NCBI RefSeq assembly: GCF_002482385.1
Contig: NZ_DLFW01000013.1
Span: 1-58,145, forward strand
Source: Dysgonomonas sp. UBA7710
Lineage (GTDB): Bacteria > Bacteroidota > Bacteroidia > Bacteroidales > Dysgonomonadaceae
Length of the DNA stretch: 58,145 nt
Direction of reading: 5' to 3'
Under the pieces are notes generated by a model. It ran no database searches. It saw only the letters and a program-made list of their open reading frames with translations, and was not told the DNA's origin. Both the position numbers and the translations under genes were made by a program. This document shows positions 6,983 through 17,074 of this stretch, one piece after another. How positions within the stretch are numbered: position 1 is the stretch's first letter; every line of letters begins with the position of its first letter.

Positions 6983-9900
6983 ATGAAGAAAAGAGTGGTG
7001 TTAATTTTATCCTGCTTATTACTAAGTATAGGATACATTGCGGCGCAAACGACAAAGATCTCAGGAACTGTTGTTGATGAGTTGGGGGAACCTGCCATCG
7101 GGGCATCAGTTGTAGTTAAAGGTACCTCTACTGGTACTATAACAGATGTAAACGGAAATTTCTCTTTGAATGTTTCAGCGGATAAGAAAACATTAGTAAT
7201 TTCTCTTATTGGCATGAAGACCAAAGAGGTTGCTGCCGGAACAAATTTGAAAATTACTTTGGAAAATGATTCTCAGTTGTTGGATGAAGTAATGGTAGTG
7301 GCTTACGGAACTGCAAAAAAATCATCTTTTACAGGATCTGCTTCTGTTGTCAACTCTGATAAAATTAGTTCTCGCCCTATTACAAGTGCCCTATCGGCGA
7401 TCGAAGGGAATGCTACCGGTGTACAAGTAAGTACTACTACGGGCCAACCCGGGGAGTCGGTAGGTATTCGTATCCGTGGATTTGGTTCTGTGAACGCTTC
7501 CAATGCACCCCTCTATATTTTAGACGGGTCTATTTATAATGGGAATCTCGCCAGTATCAATCCAAGTGACATTGAGTCAATGACTATTTTAAAAGATGCT
7601 GCCTCTACCTCCTTATATGGGTCAAGTGCAGGTAATGGCGTTGTTTTAATCACAACAAAAAAAGGGAGGCAGGGAGCAGGTGTAACATTAAATGTTACAC
7701 AAGGCTGGTCAAACAGGGCTTATGCTGATTATGCTAAAGTAGACGCATATGAGTATTACCCACTGCAATGGCAGATGTTGAAAAATTCGGGTGTTACCAG
7801 CGGTAAATCGCAAGCTGAAGCTGCCGAAATCGCTTCCAGAGACATTGTGAGTACGTTGAAATATAATCCATTCGTGGGTATAGCCGATGGTGAAGTCGTT
7901 GGTCTGGACGGTAAACTAAATCCCGCAGCTACCAAGCTTAAATGGGCGGATGACCTGGATTTTGAAGATGCTGCTTTCGGAAATGGTTATCGTCAGGAAT
8001 ACTCTCTCGGTTATAATAGCAAAACTGATAAAAGCGACACCTATTCTTCCATATCTTATCTTGATGAAAAAGGCTACATGATGAAAACCAACTTCAACCG
8101 TATGTCAGCACGCTTAAATCACAACATCAATCCGGTTAAATGGTTTAAGTCAGGGGTGAATTTGGCTTATGCGCGTTCTCAATCTAATTATTCATCTTCT
8201 ACTCAGAGTAGTTCAAGTTCTTATAGTAATCTTACCCGTTTTGTCAGGGTCATGGCTCCTATATATCCTGTACACAGGCATGACCTGAATACCGGAGCCT
8301 ACCTGGATGCCGCCGGTAATCCGACCACCAATCCGAAAGAATATATTTGGGACTACAGTGGGGCGCGGCTCTCCGGCAACGGCCGTGATGCTTTGGCGGA
8401 AACAGATTATAATAGCCGTCAGTTTAACCGGAATGATGCATCGGGGCGTACATATATCACCTTGACGCCCATCACCAACTTAACGCTTACCGCTAATTAT
8501 AGCATCGATGGTACCGATTACCGTGCCAGAGTATATGAAAACCCGTTAGTAGGGGACGGAACTGCCGGCCCGGGACGTTTATCTCTCACATCTACCCGGA
8601 GTACAACGCAAACATTGAATCAATTGATCGGCTACAATAAATCGATAGACAAGCATCACATCGATGTCTTGGCCGGCCATGAAACTTATATTTATTCTTA
8701 CGAATATTTATATTCCATGAAAGTGGGTGAAATATTCAGCGGCGTACATGAATTTCCTAACTTTACAACTATCAGCAGTGTTTCTTCTTATACGGACACC
8801 TATAAAAAGGAAGGCTATCTGGCTCGTTTGAACTATGATTATGATAATAAATACTATGGATCTTTCTCTTACAGGCATGATGGCACTTCCCGTTTTTCCA
8901 AAGATAGCCGCTGGGGAGATTTCTGGTCTTATGGCGCTTCCTGGAGAATCTCCGAAGAAAAATTTATGCAGGATATAAACTGGGTGGACAATCTGAAATT
9001 AAGGGTTTCTTATGGAGAAACCGGTGTTGACCGTACACTTGATGCCGATGGTAACAATGATTATTACCCTTATCAGACATTGTATGACCTGGGTATCAAT
9101 AATGGGCCCGACGCAGGAGTGTATTTCTCTACTTTGTCCAATAAAAATCTTGTATGGGAAACGCAAATATCTAAAGATGCGGCTCTTGAATTTGCTTTAT
9201 TCGGTAAATTATCCGGAACGATCGAATATTTTCAGAAAGACTCCAAAGACTTGCTGTTCAATGTACATGTGCCTACTTCCACGGGGGCAAGTTCACAGTT
9301 GCAGAACATCGGTAAAGTGAGAAACAGCGGTATAGAACTCGATGTTAACTATCAGGTATTTAAGAATAGCGATTGGGCGGTAAATATAGGCGCGAATGCT
9401 ACACGCATCACAAACAAAATACTGAAGATGCCGGACGAAAACAAAGAGAACGGACTTATAGACGGTTCCAAAAAACTGATGGAAGGCAGTTCTATCTATG
9501 AATTTTGGTTGAGACAATGGTATGGGGTCGATCCTGCTAATGGTGATGGCTTATATCTGCTGGATACAGATGCTTACAATAAGGAAAAGGGTACATTAAC
9601 CGCTGCTATCGAAAAAACAGTACAAGAAATAAATGGTGTACCTGTGACAAATTCTTATAGTTACGCGAAGTATGATTTTAGCGGAACTGCCATTCCTAAA
9701 TGGTTTGGAGGCTTCAATTTCAATGTAGCCTATAAAGCATTTTCGTTAGGCGCTGTATTCTCCTATCAGCTGGGAGGTAAAACCCTTGACAATATATATC
9801 TCAGCATGATGGATATGGCTAATTACGGTTATGCAATGAGTGTAGATGTACGAAGGGCGTGGCAAGCCGAAGGCGACGTGACCGACGTCCCCCGCCTCGA

Positions 9901-10186
9901 CAAGACAGCCGCACATAATACCAATGTAGGACAATCGTATTCTACCCGTTGGCTGGTAAGTACAGACTATTTGAACTTGCGTTCAGTGAATCTATCTTAC
10001 ACTTTACCTAAGAACCTGCTTAATAAAGTGCAGATACGGGAAACCAAACTTACTTTCAATGCAGAAAACCTGTTTATGTTGAAAGCAAGGCAAGGTTTAA
10101 ACCCTCAACAAAACTTCAATGGTATTACCTATAACGTATATATGCCGGCAAGAACATTCACGCTTGGCCTCAACATGTCATTCTAA
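6983..10186 (+). CDS. SusC/RagA-type TonB-dependent outer-membrane transporter (first pair)
   Basis: The 1067-residue protein has a signal peptide (cleavage after YIAAQ), a carboxypeptidase-like regulatory beta-sandwich domain at about 25-100 (GTVVDELGEPAIGASVVVKG), the SusC box LDEVMVVAYGT near residue 105, the plug domain (VGIRIRGFGSVNASNAPLYILDG; ILKDAASTSLYGSSAGNGVV) and a long beta-barrel ending in ARTFTLGLNMSF. With the SusD lipoprotein 13 bases downstream it would form a lidded importer for oligosaccharides or peptides, powered by TonB. No enzyme or regulator accompanies the pair, so the ligand cannot be guessed. Expression may be governed by the hairpin in its leader. Confidence 0.95.
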   Translation: MKKRVVLILSCLLLSIGYIAAQTTKISGTVVDELGEPAIGASVVVKGTSTGTITDVNGNFSLNVSADKKTLVISLIGMKTKEVAAGTNLKITLENDSQLLDEVMVVAYGTAKKSSFTGSASVVNSDKISSRPITSALSAIEGNATGVQVSTTTGQPGESVGIRIRGFGSVNASNAPLYILDGSIYNGNLASINPSDIESMTILKDAASTSLYGSSAGNGVVLITTKKGRQGAGVTLNVTQGWSNRAYADYAKVDAYEYYPLQWQMLKNSGVTSGKSQAEAAEIASRDIVSTLKYNPFVGIADGEVVGLDGKLNPAATKLKWADDLDFEDAAFGNGYRQEYSLGYNSKTDKSDTYSSISYLDEKGYMMKTNFNRMSARLNHNINPVKWFKSGVNLAYARSQSNYSSSTQSSSSSYSNLTRFVRVMAPIYPVHRHDLNTGAYLDAAGNPTTNPKEYIWDYSGARLSGNGRDALAETDYNSRQFNRNDASGRTYITLTPITNLTLTANYSIDGTDYRARVYENPLVGDGTAGPGRLSLTSTRSTTQTLNQLIGYNKSIDKHHIDVLAGHETYIYSYEYLYSMKVGEIFSGVHEFPNFTTISSVSSYTDTYKKEGYLARLNYDYDNKYYGSFSYRHDGTSRFSKDSRWGDFWSYGASWRISEEKFMQDINWVDNLKLRVSYGETGVDRTLDADGNNDYYPYQTLYDLGINNGPDAGVYFSTLSNKNLVWETQISKDAALEFALFGKLSGTIEYFQKDSKDLLFNVHVPTSTGASSQLQNIGKVRNSGIELDVNYQVFKNSDWAVNIGANATRITNKILKMPDENKENGLIDGSKKLMEGSSIYEFWLRQWYGVDPANGDGLYLLDTDAYNKEKGTLTAAIEKTVQEINGVPVTNSYSYAKYDFSGTAIPKWFGGFNFNVAYKAFSLGAVFSYQLGGKTLDNIYLSMMDMANYGYAMSVDVRRAWQAEGDVTDVPRLDKTAAHNTNVGQSYSTRWLVSTDYLNLRSVNLSYTLPKNLLNKVQIRETKLTFNAENLFMLKARQGLNPQQNFNGITYNVYMPARTFTLGLNMSF

Positions 10187-10199
10187 AAAATAAACAATT

Positions 10200-11696
10200 A
10201 TGAAACAGATATATAAAATAAAGATTAGCGTTATCGCCCTTGCAGCATTATTTATGCTCTCAAGTTGTGATGACAGTTTTTTGGAAACCACGCCTACAGG
10301 GGCCATTTCCGAGGAGACAGTCAGCAGTACATTGGATGGCTTGTATATCGCCTTAAACGGAATTCATCGTAAGATGGTTTCGCAAGACCTGGGTAATCAG
10401 GGGCTGGGCGGCGAGCCCGGCTTCATTATCGGACGCGAAGCTCATGGGGACGATATGACCTGGGATACACAAACATGGCACCAAACACATCATACATGGG
10501 CCATCAACACAAACGCAAGTTCTGCCTATAATTATGGCGTATGGAATACCTATTATCAATTTATTTTGAATGCCAATAAAATATTAGAGAACTTAGAAAC
10601 TAAGTATGCAGGCTCTACAGAGCCTTTGGCAGCCCAGATCAAAGGTGAATGTTTAGCTATCCGGGGCTGGGCTCATTTCCAGCTCGTTCAGTACTACGCC
10701 AAACGCTATGCCGCGGGAGCTGTCAATAACCAGTTAGGCGTCCCCTACAGGGAATCATCGGAAGTAACAGAAATGGCTCGTAATACAGTTGAAGAGGTAT
10801 ATACGAAAATCAACAGGGATCTGACGGCGGCAGCTACTTTGCTGGAGGGGTATAACCCGGCTGTTAATCACTATAGCCCGGCTGTTGTTGCCGGACTCAG
10901 GGCAAGAGTCGCTTTAACTCAACAGAACTATCCTGAAGCCGCTACCCAGGCCGTTCTTGCTATTAATCTGGCTAAAGCCAACGGGAAATCGATCATGAAG
11001 CAGGCGGAGCTTATGAATGGATTTGCTAACATTACCACAGCAACTAAGGAAGCCTTGTATGCCGCCATCACCCAAGATGACCAAACGGTGTATTTCTATT
11101 CATTCTATGCGTATATGTCGTGGAACTTCAACTCCAGTTCCATCAAAACAGGGATAAAATGTATCAGCCAATCAACTTACGATCTGATGTCGCCAACCGA
11201 TTTACGTCGCCAATGGTGGGACCCGACCGGTACTGCCGCGGTACCAACAGTCAGTACTTATAACAAACGGGTTTATCAAAATCGTAAATTTACGGCTCGC
11301 TCCACGGCTGATGCGGTGGGAGATTTTGCTTTCATGCGTATTTCTGAACTCTATTTGATAGCTGCTGAAGCGTATGCCCGCTCAGGACAGGATACTCCGG
11401 CCAAGACGTATTTGCAGGAATTGATCGCAGAACGCGATCCCGGATATACCGATTCTGGAAATACGGGAACTGCTTTAGCGGAAGAAGTTATGAATCATCG
11501 CCGTATCGAACTATGGGGTGAAGGTTTCCGTTGGTTTGACCTGAAACGTTTGAATTTACCACTCTATCGTACAGGAAGTAACTTCAAAGAGTCATTCTGT
11601 GGATTCTTAGAAAAACAACCAACAGACAATGGCTGGTATTATGAAATACCTAAAGCAGAAACAGACTATAATACATTGATGGAAAAAAACTATTGA
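10200..11696 (+). CDS. SusD/RagB family nutrient-binding lipoprotein (first pair)
   Basis: The 498-residue protein begins with a lipoprotein signal (FMLSSC, lipidated Cys about 23), then DDSFLETTPTGAISEETV, the usual SusD N-terminus. TPR-like helices follow (IKGECLAIRGWAHFQLVQYYAKRY is characteristic), and the C-terminal RAGB/SusD region is seen in FMRISELYLIAAEAYARSG and IELWGEGFRWFDLKRL. It would sit on the cell surface as the lid of the SusC transporter. The gene starts 13 bases after SusC and is followed by a palindromic terminator, so the operon is just these two genes. Confidence 0.95.
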   Translation: MKQIYKIKISVIALAALFMLSSCDDSFLETTPTGAISEETVSSTLDGLYIALNGIHRKMVSQDLGNQGLGGEPGFIIGREAHGDDMTWDTQTWHQTHHTWAINTNASSAYNYGVWNTYYQFILNANKILENLETKYAGSTEPLAAQIKGECLAIRGWAHFQLVQYYAKRYAAGAVNNQLGVPYRESSEVTEMARNTVEEVYTKINRDLTAAATLLEGYNPAVNHYSPAVVAGLRARVALTQQNYPEAATQAVLAINLAKANGKSIMKQAELMNGFANITTATKEALYAAITQDDQTVYFYSFYAYMSWNFNSSSIKTGIKCISQSTYDLMSPTDLRRQWWDPTGTAAVPTVSTYNKRVYQNRKFTARSTADAVGDFAFMRISELYLIAAEAYARSGQDTPAKTYLQELIAERDPGYTDSGNTGTALAEEVMNHRRIELWGEGFRWFDLKRLNLPLYRTGSNFKESFCGFLEKQPTDNGWYYEIPKAETDYNTLMEKNY

Positions 11697-11771
11697 TATA
11701 GGGGACGGGATACACTCCTTATAATGTTGCATCCAATTCATACAAACACTTTTTAATGCAGTGATGCATCA

Positions 11772-11807
11772 AATACAAAAGAGACCGGGCCCGGTCTCTT
11801 TTGTATT
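11772..11807. terminator. Perfect 18-bp palindromic terminator after the first SusD
   Basis: Bases 11772-11789 pair perfectly with 11790-11807 around GGGCCC, with A-runs on the left and T-runs on the right. It can stop transcripts from either direction and closes the SusC/SusD operon. Confidence 0.85.
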
Positions 11808-11988
11808 AATATATCGTATTATAACGTATTCCATCAATTTTTGTATTCCAAAGTGTGAATAGGGTTATAACTAATTTAAATAATATGGATAGTTCAGTAA
11901 GTTTTACATACTGATCTGTTGTCAATTGCATGTCCTTGATACATTTGGCAATAATCTCATCCCGCTTATCCATCCGTTCGATAAGCAT
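11806..11988 (-). CDS. Unrecognised 60-codon ORF, doubtful
   Basis: A 60-residue frame starting MLIERMDKRDEIIAKCIKDM and ending in a hydrophobic stretch (FKLVITLFTLW) lies between two operons. Composition is plausible for a real peptide (charged N-half, hydrophobic C-half). However, no promoter box is visible, it resembles no family I know, and its stop lies at the edge of the terminator palindrome. It may be a decayed gene end. Reported only because the surrounding 530 bases hold no other gene. Confidence 0.2.
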   Translation of the reverse strand: MLIERMDKRDEIIAKCIKDMQLTTDQYVKLTELSILFKLVITLFTLWNTKIDGIRYNTIY

Positions 11989-12058
11989 ACCGATATCATT
12001 ATACCCGCTATATTGACAATGAGAGGCTTATGAGAAATTATGAGTCTCTTTTATTTCT

Positions 12059-12093
12059 GATGTACATAGATTCATATACATGCTATGTACATC
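12059..12093. repeat. Inverted repeat between operons
   Basis: GATGTACATAG at 12059-12069 is exactly inverted as CTATGTACATC at 12083-12093, with a 13-nt loop. There is no T-run directly after either arm, so an operator or structured RNA end is as likely as a terminator. It lies about 40 bases before a promoter-like element. Confidence 0.5.
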
Positions 12094-12131
12094 CCAAAAT
12101 TGTGAAAAACACACTAAAATAAGCTTATCCT

Positions 12132-12162
12132 TTTGCTCTTAATTATCTTTTCTTTAGTTTTG
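12132..12162 (+). promoter_or_regulatory. Orphan full Bacteroides-type promoter facing the GH27 3' end
   Basis: TTTG at 12132-12135 is followed, after 19 nt, by TAGTTTTG at 12155-12162. This is a complete match to the -33/-7 arrangement (TTTG-N19-21-TAnnTTTG). Downstream on the plus strand there is no gene, only a 3-codon frame and then the antisense strand of the alpha-galactosidase. It may drive an antisense RNA or be left over from a lost gene. Confidence 0.4.
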
Positions 12163-12229
12163 AAATAATTAATCCAAAGCTGGTACATCAAGTATAGTCT
12201 AAATATTGTTTTGGCATGAAAAAGTAAAC

Positions 12230-13885
12230 TTATTTCTTTGTCAATGTAAAACAGTCTATGTCAGGAGCCCAGTTATAGTTATTTCCCATCCGGATTATAT
12301 TGTACCCGGGTTTTAATTCTATGGGCACTGTTATTTTAGAGTGGTTATCATCCATTCCGAGTTCTTCGAGCATTTGTTTTTGCCCGTTGACTGTCAGTTC
12401 CAGTTTGCGGTTATTGCCAAACGAATAAAAAATTGTCATATCATAATGTCCGCCTTCTTTGCTGTATACTTCTTTCCATTCGGCATAGTTTTCGGGACTG
12501 CCTCCACAGTAACCGACTTTCATCTTTCCTGAAGCTTTTTCATCCACCGCATACAAAATCCCCTTCGGCGCTTTTCCCAAATCGTTGAATAGGGGCAGAT
12601 AAGCCCATTCGGCCTCGTACAATACAGGTTCGATACGTGTTTGCCCTTCCATACGCAGGATCATCGCGCTATGAGCAGGTATCTTTTGTTCAAAAGATCC
12701 TGAGAAACTACCCAGATCAGTATGTTTTACTAAGTCCCTTACCTTCACTTTCCCTTCAAATTCCAACACTGAAAACGGTACAGAAAATGAACAAGGCGTA
12801 TCGGCCGGATTATAAAGCGCCACAGCACGGACTTTCCCTCTCTTTTGCTCAATATCTTTTACCAATACATACCCTTCATTGTCGTGTTGTACGACATATG
12901 CTTGCAGCCCGAGCGGATCCTGATTCAAGGCAATAAGTTCCTTATTCGTTAATAATTTCAATGAAGATTCAGGCATCCTTTCCAAATCGCATCCGATAAG
13001 TAGCGGGGAACTCATAATACACCATAAACCGAAATGAGCTTCCTCTTCCGTCGGGGTAAGTCCTGTACCTCCGACCTTGCTGTTATTCTGAAAACCGATA
13101 ACCATCATATCCATGTCGTTGTAATGTCCGTCTCCTGCATAAGCCGACAGATAGAGGTTTTTACCTACTACATATTTCAACGAATTCCAGTGTGCATTGA
13201 TATCCCCGCTTATACGCCATGAATCAGCCACATCTTTGGCCCACGTGCCCGGGAATGCCCAACGGCAGATATTCAGGGCGATGCCTTTCTTTACTTTGTC
13301 TATGTTGCTACGGATAGATGTATACCTGTCTTCCTCGCTCAATCCTAAATACGTACCGCCACAGTAATCTATTTTGATAAAATCGAATCCCCATTCGCTG
13401 AAATAAAGTTCGGCATCTTGTAATTCATGTCCATAAATTCCGGCACCTACACCGGATTTATCCTGATCTTCCGCTGCCATAGAGCCGCATGTGTTATTTC
13501 CCGCGTCTGTATAGATTCCGGCCTTCAGTCCAAGATGATGGATGTGGTTAACCACAGGTTCCATACCATTGGGAAAGCGCCCGGCATTGACATGCATCTT
13601 GCCCGACTTATCCCGCGCACCAAAAAATCCGTCGTCGATATTTACAAATTTATAGCCCGCGTCTTTCAATCCTTTCGAAATCAGATAATCTGCCTGTCCT
13701 TTAATTATGTCTTCACTTATATTTACACGGAAGGCATTCCATGAACTCCAGCCCATCAGAGGCGGGGAAAATATACCTTTCTCAGGCCTTTCATTACCCA
13801 TACTGCCGGATATATTAATGGACATCATTCTTCCGGCCATAAATACAGTAAAAAATACCAATACTATTCGAGTTTTCATATTCAT
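12230..13885 (-). CDS. Glycoside hydrolase family 27 alpha-galactosidase with C-terminal carbohydrate-binding-like domain
   Basis: From the ATG at 13885 the protein is 551 residues with a signal peptide; a GTG at 13942 would spoil the signal peptide. GH27 blocks are clear: MGWSSWNAF at 44-52, FVNIDDGFF at 80-88, the nucleophile Asp173 in FIKIDYCGG and the likely acid/base Asp228 in WRISGDINAHW. A beta-sandwich domain follows the barrel, and from about residue 420 a CBM35/CBM6-like domain begins (YEAEWAYLP) and ends in DIDCFTL. The enzyme would release terminal alpha-galactose (or, in some members, alpha-N-acetylgalactosamine) in the periplasm or outside. It is the last gene of the leftward glycan locus. 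Confidence 0.93.
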   Translation of the reverse strand: MNMKTRIVLVFFTVFMAGRMMSINISGSMGNERPEKGIFSPPLMGWSSWNAFRVNISEDIIKGQADYLISKGLKDAGYKFVNIDDGFFGARDKSGKMHVNAGRFPNGMEPVVNHIHHLGLKAGIYTDAGNNTCGSMAAEDQDKSGVGAGIYGHELQDAELYFSEWGFDFIKIDYCGGTYLGLSEEDRYTSIRSNIDKVKKGIALNICRWAFPGTWAKDVADSWRISGDINAHWNSLKYVVGKNLYLSAYAGDGHYNDMDMMVIGFQNNSKVGGTGLTPTEEEAHFGLWCIMSSPLLIGCDLERMPESSLKLLTNKELIALNQDPLGLQAYVVQHDNEGYVLVKDIEQKRGKVRAVALYNPADTPCSFSVPFSVLEFEGKVKVRDLVKHTDLGSFSGSFEQKIPAHSAMILRMEGQTRIEPVLYEAEWAYLPLFNDLGKAPKGILYAVDEKASGKMKVGYCGGSPENYAEWKEVYSKEGGHYDMTIFYSFGNNRKLELTVNGQKQMLEELGMDDNHSKITVPIELKPGYNIIRMGNNYNWAPDIDCFTLTKK

Positions 13886-13993
13886 AATGATTTCTTTTCG
13901 TAAAGATATTAAATATAATAAAAAAACAGAGGATGATGCCACCGTAAATAAGCAGCAACATCCTCTTCTTTCACAACCTTAAATACTACCTAT

Positions 13994-14980
13994 CTACCAC
14001 TCTATAGCCTGATCTTGATCAGGTATCTGAGTATTAATTTTGCGTTCAAGAATCAGCGAACCTGTCACTTTATATACGATGTCGACATTTGGAATCATTG
14101 TATAATCCGTAAACTGATAGTCAATGTTGTTTATAGTCACATAACGGTGCAGCAGGTATGGACGGACATCATCCATTACTTCGCTCACCACATAACTGGC
14201 ATCTTTATTCACAATCAGTTTCATATCCGGGTTTTCAGAAGAAAACGTCACGCCTCCGGACTCGCTGAAAGTCGCATAGACTTTGTATCTTCCACGGTCT
14301 ATACGTTCCTCATCTATATTCCCTGCATAGAAGAACAGCGTATGCTCATCGACAACATACGATTGAATTTCAGCCTTAACGATAGGTGTCTCATTTTCAT
14401 ATCCGGCCATGTTGACTTTCAGAGCCGTACCGCTGTATACTCCGGAATAATCATTGAAAGGAATGATGCGGAGCAAGGCTTTTTTATAATTTTTGCGTGG
14501 ATTTGCAACATAATTATAAGAAGGATCATCTAAAATTGTCAACGGAAGCACCCATTTATCTACCAGGTCAATATTGGCCAGCTTAAAATCAATATTCAGC
14601 AAAGACGTGTTTTCCCCAGCCTTTATCCCTACGCTTTCGGGTATTGAAAAATACTGGCTGGTCAATTCTTTATAGTAGAAATCCGTACGGCTCTGAAAAC
14701 GTTCATAATTCAGGATTCTCAGCGTATCCGGGTCCGTAGCCACATGAACTGTCATGTCCTTATCGTTGTTTGTAGAACCGCTGACTATCAGAGGCAACTG
14801 ATAAACCACCGGGTCAGTGTCTTTATAGCGAACATAGATAGGGGTTACTCCTCCATCCCCTATGGGAGCCTTGAAAGAAACATAGTGTTCAAATTGCTCA
14901 TCTTTCCATTCATCGTTGCACGAACTGAATAATATTATCAGTACAGCGAGCAAGGATAACAAACCATATATTTTTTTCAT
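13994..14980 (-). CDS. DUF1735/DUF4973-like surface lipoprotein of the glycan locus
   Basis: The 328-residue protein starts at 14980; the longer frame to 15007 would run into SusD. The N-terminus is a lipoprotein signal (LIILFSSC, Cys about 21). Residues 30-160 resemble the DUF1735 beta-sandwich (YQLPLIVSGSTNNDKD, VHVATDP, WVLPLTI), and the C-terminal half (FNDYSGVYSGTALKV onward to VTGSLILERK) resembles DUF4973. Such lipoproteins follow SusD in many utilization loci and are thought to bind glycan at the surface, in the role of SusE/SusF. It lies 19 bases after SusD and before the alpha-galactosidase. The domain names are from memory of family patterns. Confidence 0.75.
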   Translation of the reverse strand: MKKIYGLLSLLAVLIILFSSCNDEWKDEQFEHYVSFKAPIGDGGVTPIYVRYKDTDPVVYQLPLIVSGSTNNDKDMTVHVATDPDTLRILNYERFQSRTDFYYKELTSQYFSIPESVGIKAGENTSLLNIDFKLANIDLVDKWVLPLTILDDPSYNYVANPRKNYKKALLRIIPFNDYSGVYSGTALKVNMAGYENETPIVKAEIQSYVVDEHTLFFYAGNIDEERIDRGRYKVYATFSESGGVTFSSENPDMKLIVNKDASYVVSEVMDDVRPYLLHRYVTINNIDYQFTDYTMIPNVDIVYKVTGSLILERKINTQIPDQDQAIEW

Positions 14981-14999
14981 ATATTCATTTATTTTATAA

Positions 15000-17063
15000 T
15001 TAATCATTGTAAGTCCATCCAGGATTCTGTGTCAGGCGCTTGTTGCGCTTCAACTCAGTATGGCTGATAGGCCAGAACCACATTTTATCGGCAAAAGTGG
15101 TTTTGAGTATCCATACGGCTACCGGTTGATGAAACAAATCCCTGTCGTTTACGGTCATCAACACATTACAACCGTATATAGGCAAAGCTTCTTCTACCGG
15201 AGCATCCATCCACCGGCGCAGATCGTAGTAGCGCTGTCCTTCACCCATAAGCTCTATAAAACGTTCGCGTTTTATTCTTTTACGCATATCGTCCCGTCCC
15301 GATTCCGAGTATGCTGTCTCCGGATAATCCGGCACACCGGCACGGATACGTACTGGATGAATTCCCCGTTTCATTTGGGTTATATCCCGGCTGATTGTGT
15401 ATGCTTCGCCTTTCCACGATGGAATATTGTACGAACCTGTCAGCTCGTTTAACGCTTCCGCGTAGATAAGCAGGATATCCGCATAGCGGATGGCAGGTTC
15501 TGCTTTATTTACAATTCTGGACGAGTTTCCCCCTTCATAAGTATCGCTGGGATGAACAAATTTCATTACGCCGAATCCTGTACGCAACCAATATGCATTA
15601 GTTGAATTGAAGCCGTTCCCCTGTGCATTGTCACGGTAGTAGAATACCTGCTGGTTACGGTTACGTTCCTGCGATTCGTTCAGCAAATTCCAGAAAGCGC
15701 CGTTATAAGATACCGAGGCATAAAACCGAGGCTCCCGGTCGGCATATTGCAATGATACACCTTCCTTTAAAGGTTTATATTTACCGGCGTCATAATCTTC
15801 TTGTGTCACATATCCGGATACACGGTTGCTACCGTCTCCCCGTCCGATTTCTTTATCTTTGCCGGGGGCATCCGTCCCATCATTCATATAATACGCATCT
15901 ACTAATTTCTGAGTAAGCCCATGAGTATTCCAGCCTGTAGCAGAACGAGGCAACTGGTGCGCTACCATGCTCACAATACTCTCGCCTCCCTGATTCTGCC
16001 CGCGTGTGAATATAAGTTCAGGATTACTCGATGCGCTTAATGTCCCGTTGAATACATCCCTGTACGACCGGTATGGGTCTATATTGGCCCAGCCTCCCGG
16101 CCATGTTTTTTCGGAAAAATTGCCATCACTTGGCGGAACAATGGTAGCGGGTTCTACATTGTCGCCTGTAGTTCGAAGCGGAGTCCAATATAAATCATAT
16201 ACGCCGAGCTCGATGACATCCCTGGCCGCGGCTGCCGCTTTAGCCCATTTTTCCTCGTTGTAGTCCGGAGAAAGTAAAGGCCTGCCCGCATCGTCTTTCA
16301 ACAATTGAGCCCAGCCAGCCGTATTGCCGTTCGCTAACGGACTGGCCGCGTATATCAACACCTTGGCGCGGGTAGCTAAAGCCGCTCCGCAGGTAGGGCG
16401 GGCGATAACATCCTGCCCGCGTCTCATACCCAGTTTCTCCATTTCTTTCGCAGCCTGTTGCATCTCGGTAGCTATATATTCGGCACACTCCTCATATGTA
16501 CTGCGGGGAGTAGCTATATCATCGTAACTTTCTGTATAGTCGATCCCCTCGTCAGGGACAATCGGAATAGGTCCGTATTTACGCAGCAGCAACCAGTACA
16601 GGTAGGCTCTGGCAAAACGGGCCTGGCCTCTGTAATCCTCTATCTCGTCGCGGCTCATTTCTTCATTCATATATATATTATGAATAAAAGTCGAAGCATT
16701 CCGTATTCCTCTATAGGATCTAACCCATGAATCCTGCTTGTCCCCTTCGTTGTATTCACCCATTTTGAACATATTGTACGATAGCTCATTCTTAGAAGGG
16801 TCAAGATCATGGTCGCGGTCGCCATAGTACATATCGTCTGCAAAACAATGCGGCGTATGCCCTTTACTTGCCACATCCGCGTTTATATCCATAAACTCTT
16901 GAAATACATGCGACAACCACTGTTCGGAATATACTTTACTCTTAAATACTTTCTCTGTAGTCAGACGGTCTTTGAAGTACTGGTCGGAATCCAGATAATC
17001 CGAACAGGAGAAGAAAAATCCTGCTCCCAGCACCAATAACAGAATATATATTTTCTTTATCAT
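15000..17063 (-). CDS. SusD/RagB family lipoprotein (leftward locus)
   Basis: At 687 residues this is a long SusD. The lipoprotein signal ends at FFFSC (Cys about 20) followed by SDYLDSDQYFKDRLTTEKVF. TPR-like helices include YRGQARFARAYLYWLLLRKYGP and the C-terminal signature appears as IRYADILLIYAEALNELTG and KRERFIELMGEGQRYYDLRRW, then ends FWPISHTELKRNKRLTQNPGW, the usual SusD end. It would bind the target glycan on the cell surface with the adjacent SusC, whose stop lies 11 bases upstream. Confidence 0.95.
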   Translation of the reverse strand: MIKKIYILLLVLGAGFFFSCSDYLDSDQYFKDRLTTEKVFKSKVYSEQWLSHVFQEFMDINADVASKGHTPHCFADDMYYGDRDHDLDPSKNELSYNMFKMGEYNEGDKQDSWVRSYRGIRNASTFIHNIYMNEEMSRDEIEDYRGQARFARAYLYWLLLRKYGPIPIVPDEGIDYTESYDDIATPRSTYEECAEYIATEMQQAAKEMEKLGMRRGQDVIARPTCGAALATRAKVLIYAASPLANGNTAGWAQLLKDDAGRPLLSPDYNEEKWAKAAAAARDVIELGVYDLYWTPLRTTGDNVEPATIVPPSDGNFSEKTWPGGWANIDPYRSYRDVFNGTLSASSNPELIFTRGQNQGGESIVSMVAHQLPRSATGWNTHGLTQKLVDAYYMNDGTDAPGKDKEIGRGDGSNRVSGYVTQEDYDAGKYKPLKEGVSLQYADREPRFYASVSYNGAFWNLLNESQERNRNQQVFYYRDNAQGNGFNSTNAYWLRTGFGVMKFVHPSDTYEGGNSSRIVNKAEPAIRYADILLIYAEALNELTGSYNIPSWKGEAYTISRDITQMKRGIHPVRIRAGVPDYPETAYSESGRDDMRKRIKRERFIELMGEGQRYYDLRRWMDAPVEEALPIYGCNVLMTVNDRDLFHQPVAVWILKTTFADKMWFWPISHTELKRNKRLTQNPGWTYND

Positions 17064-17074
17064 ATTACTTTATT

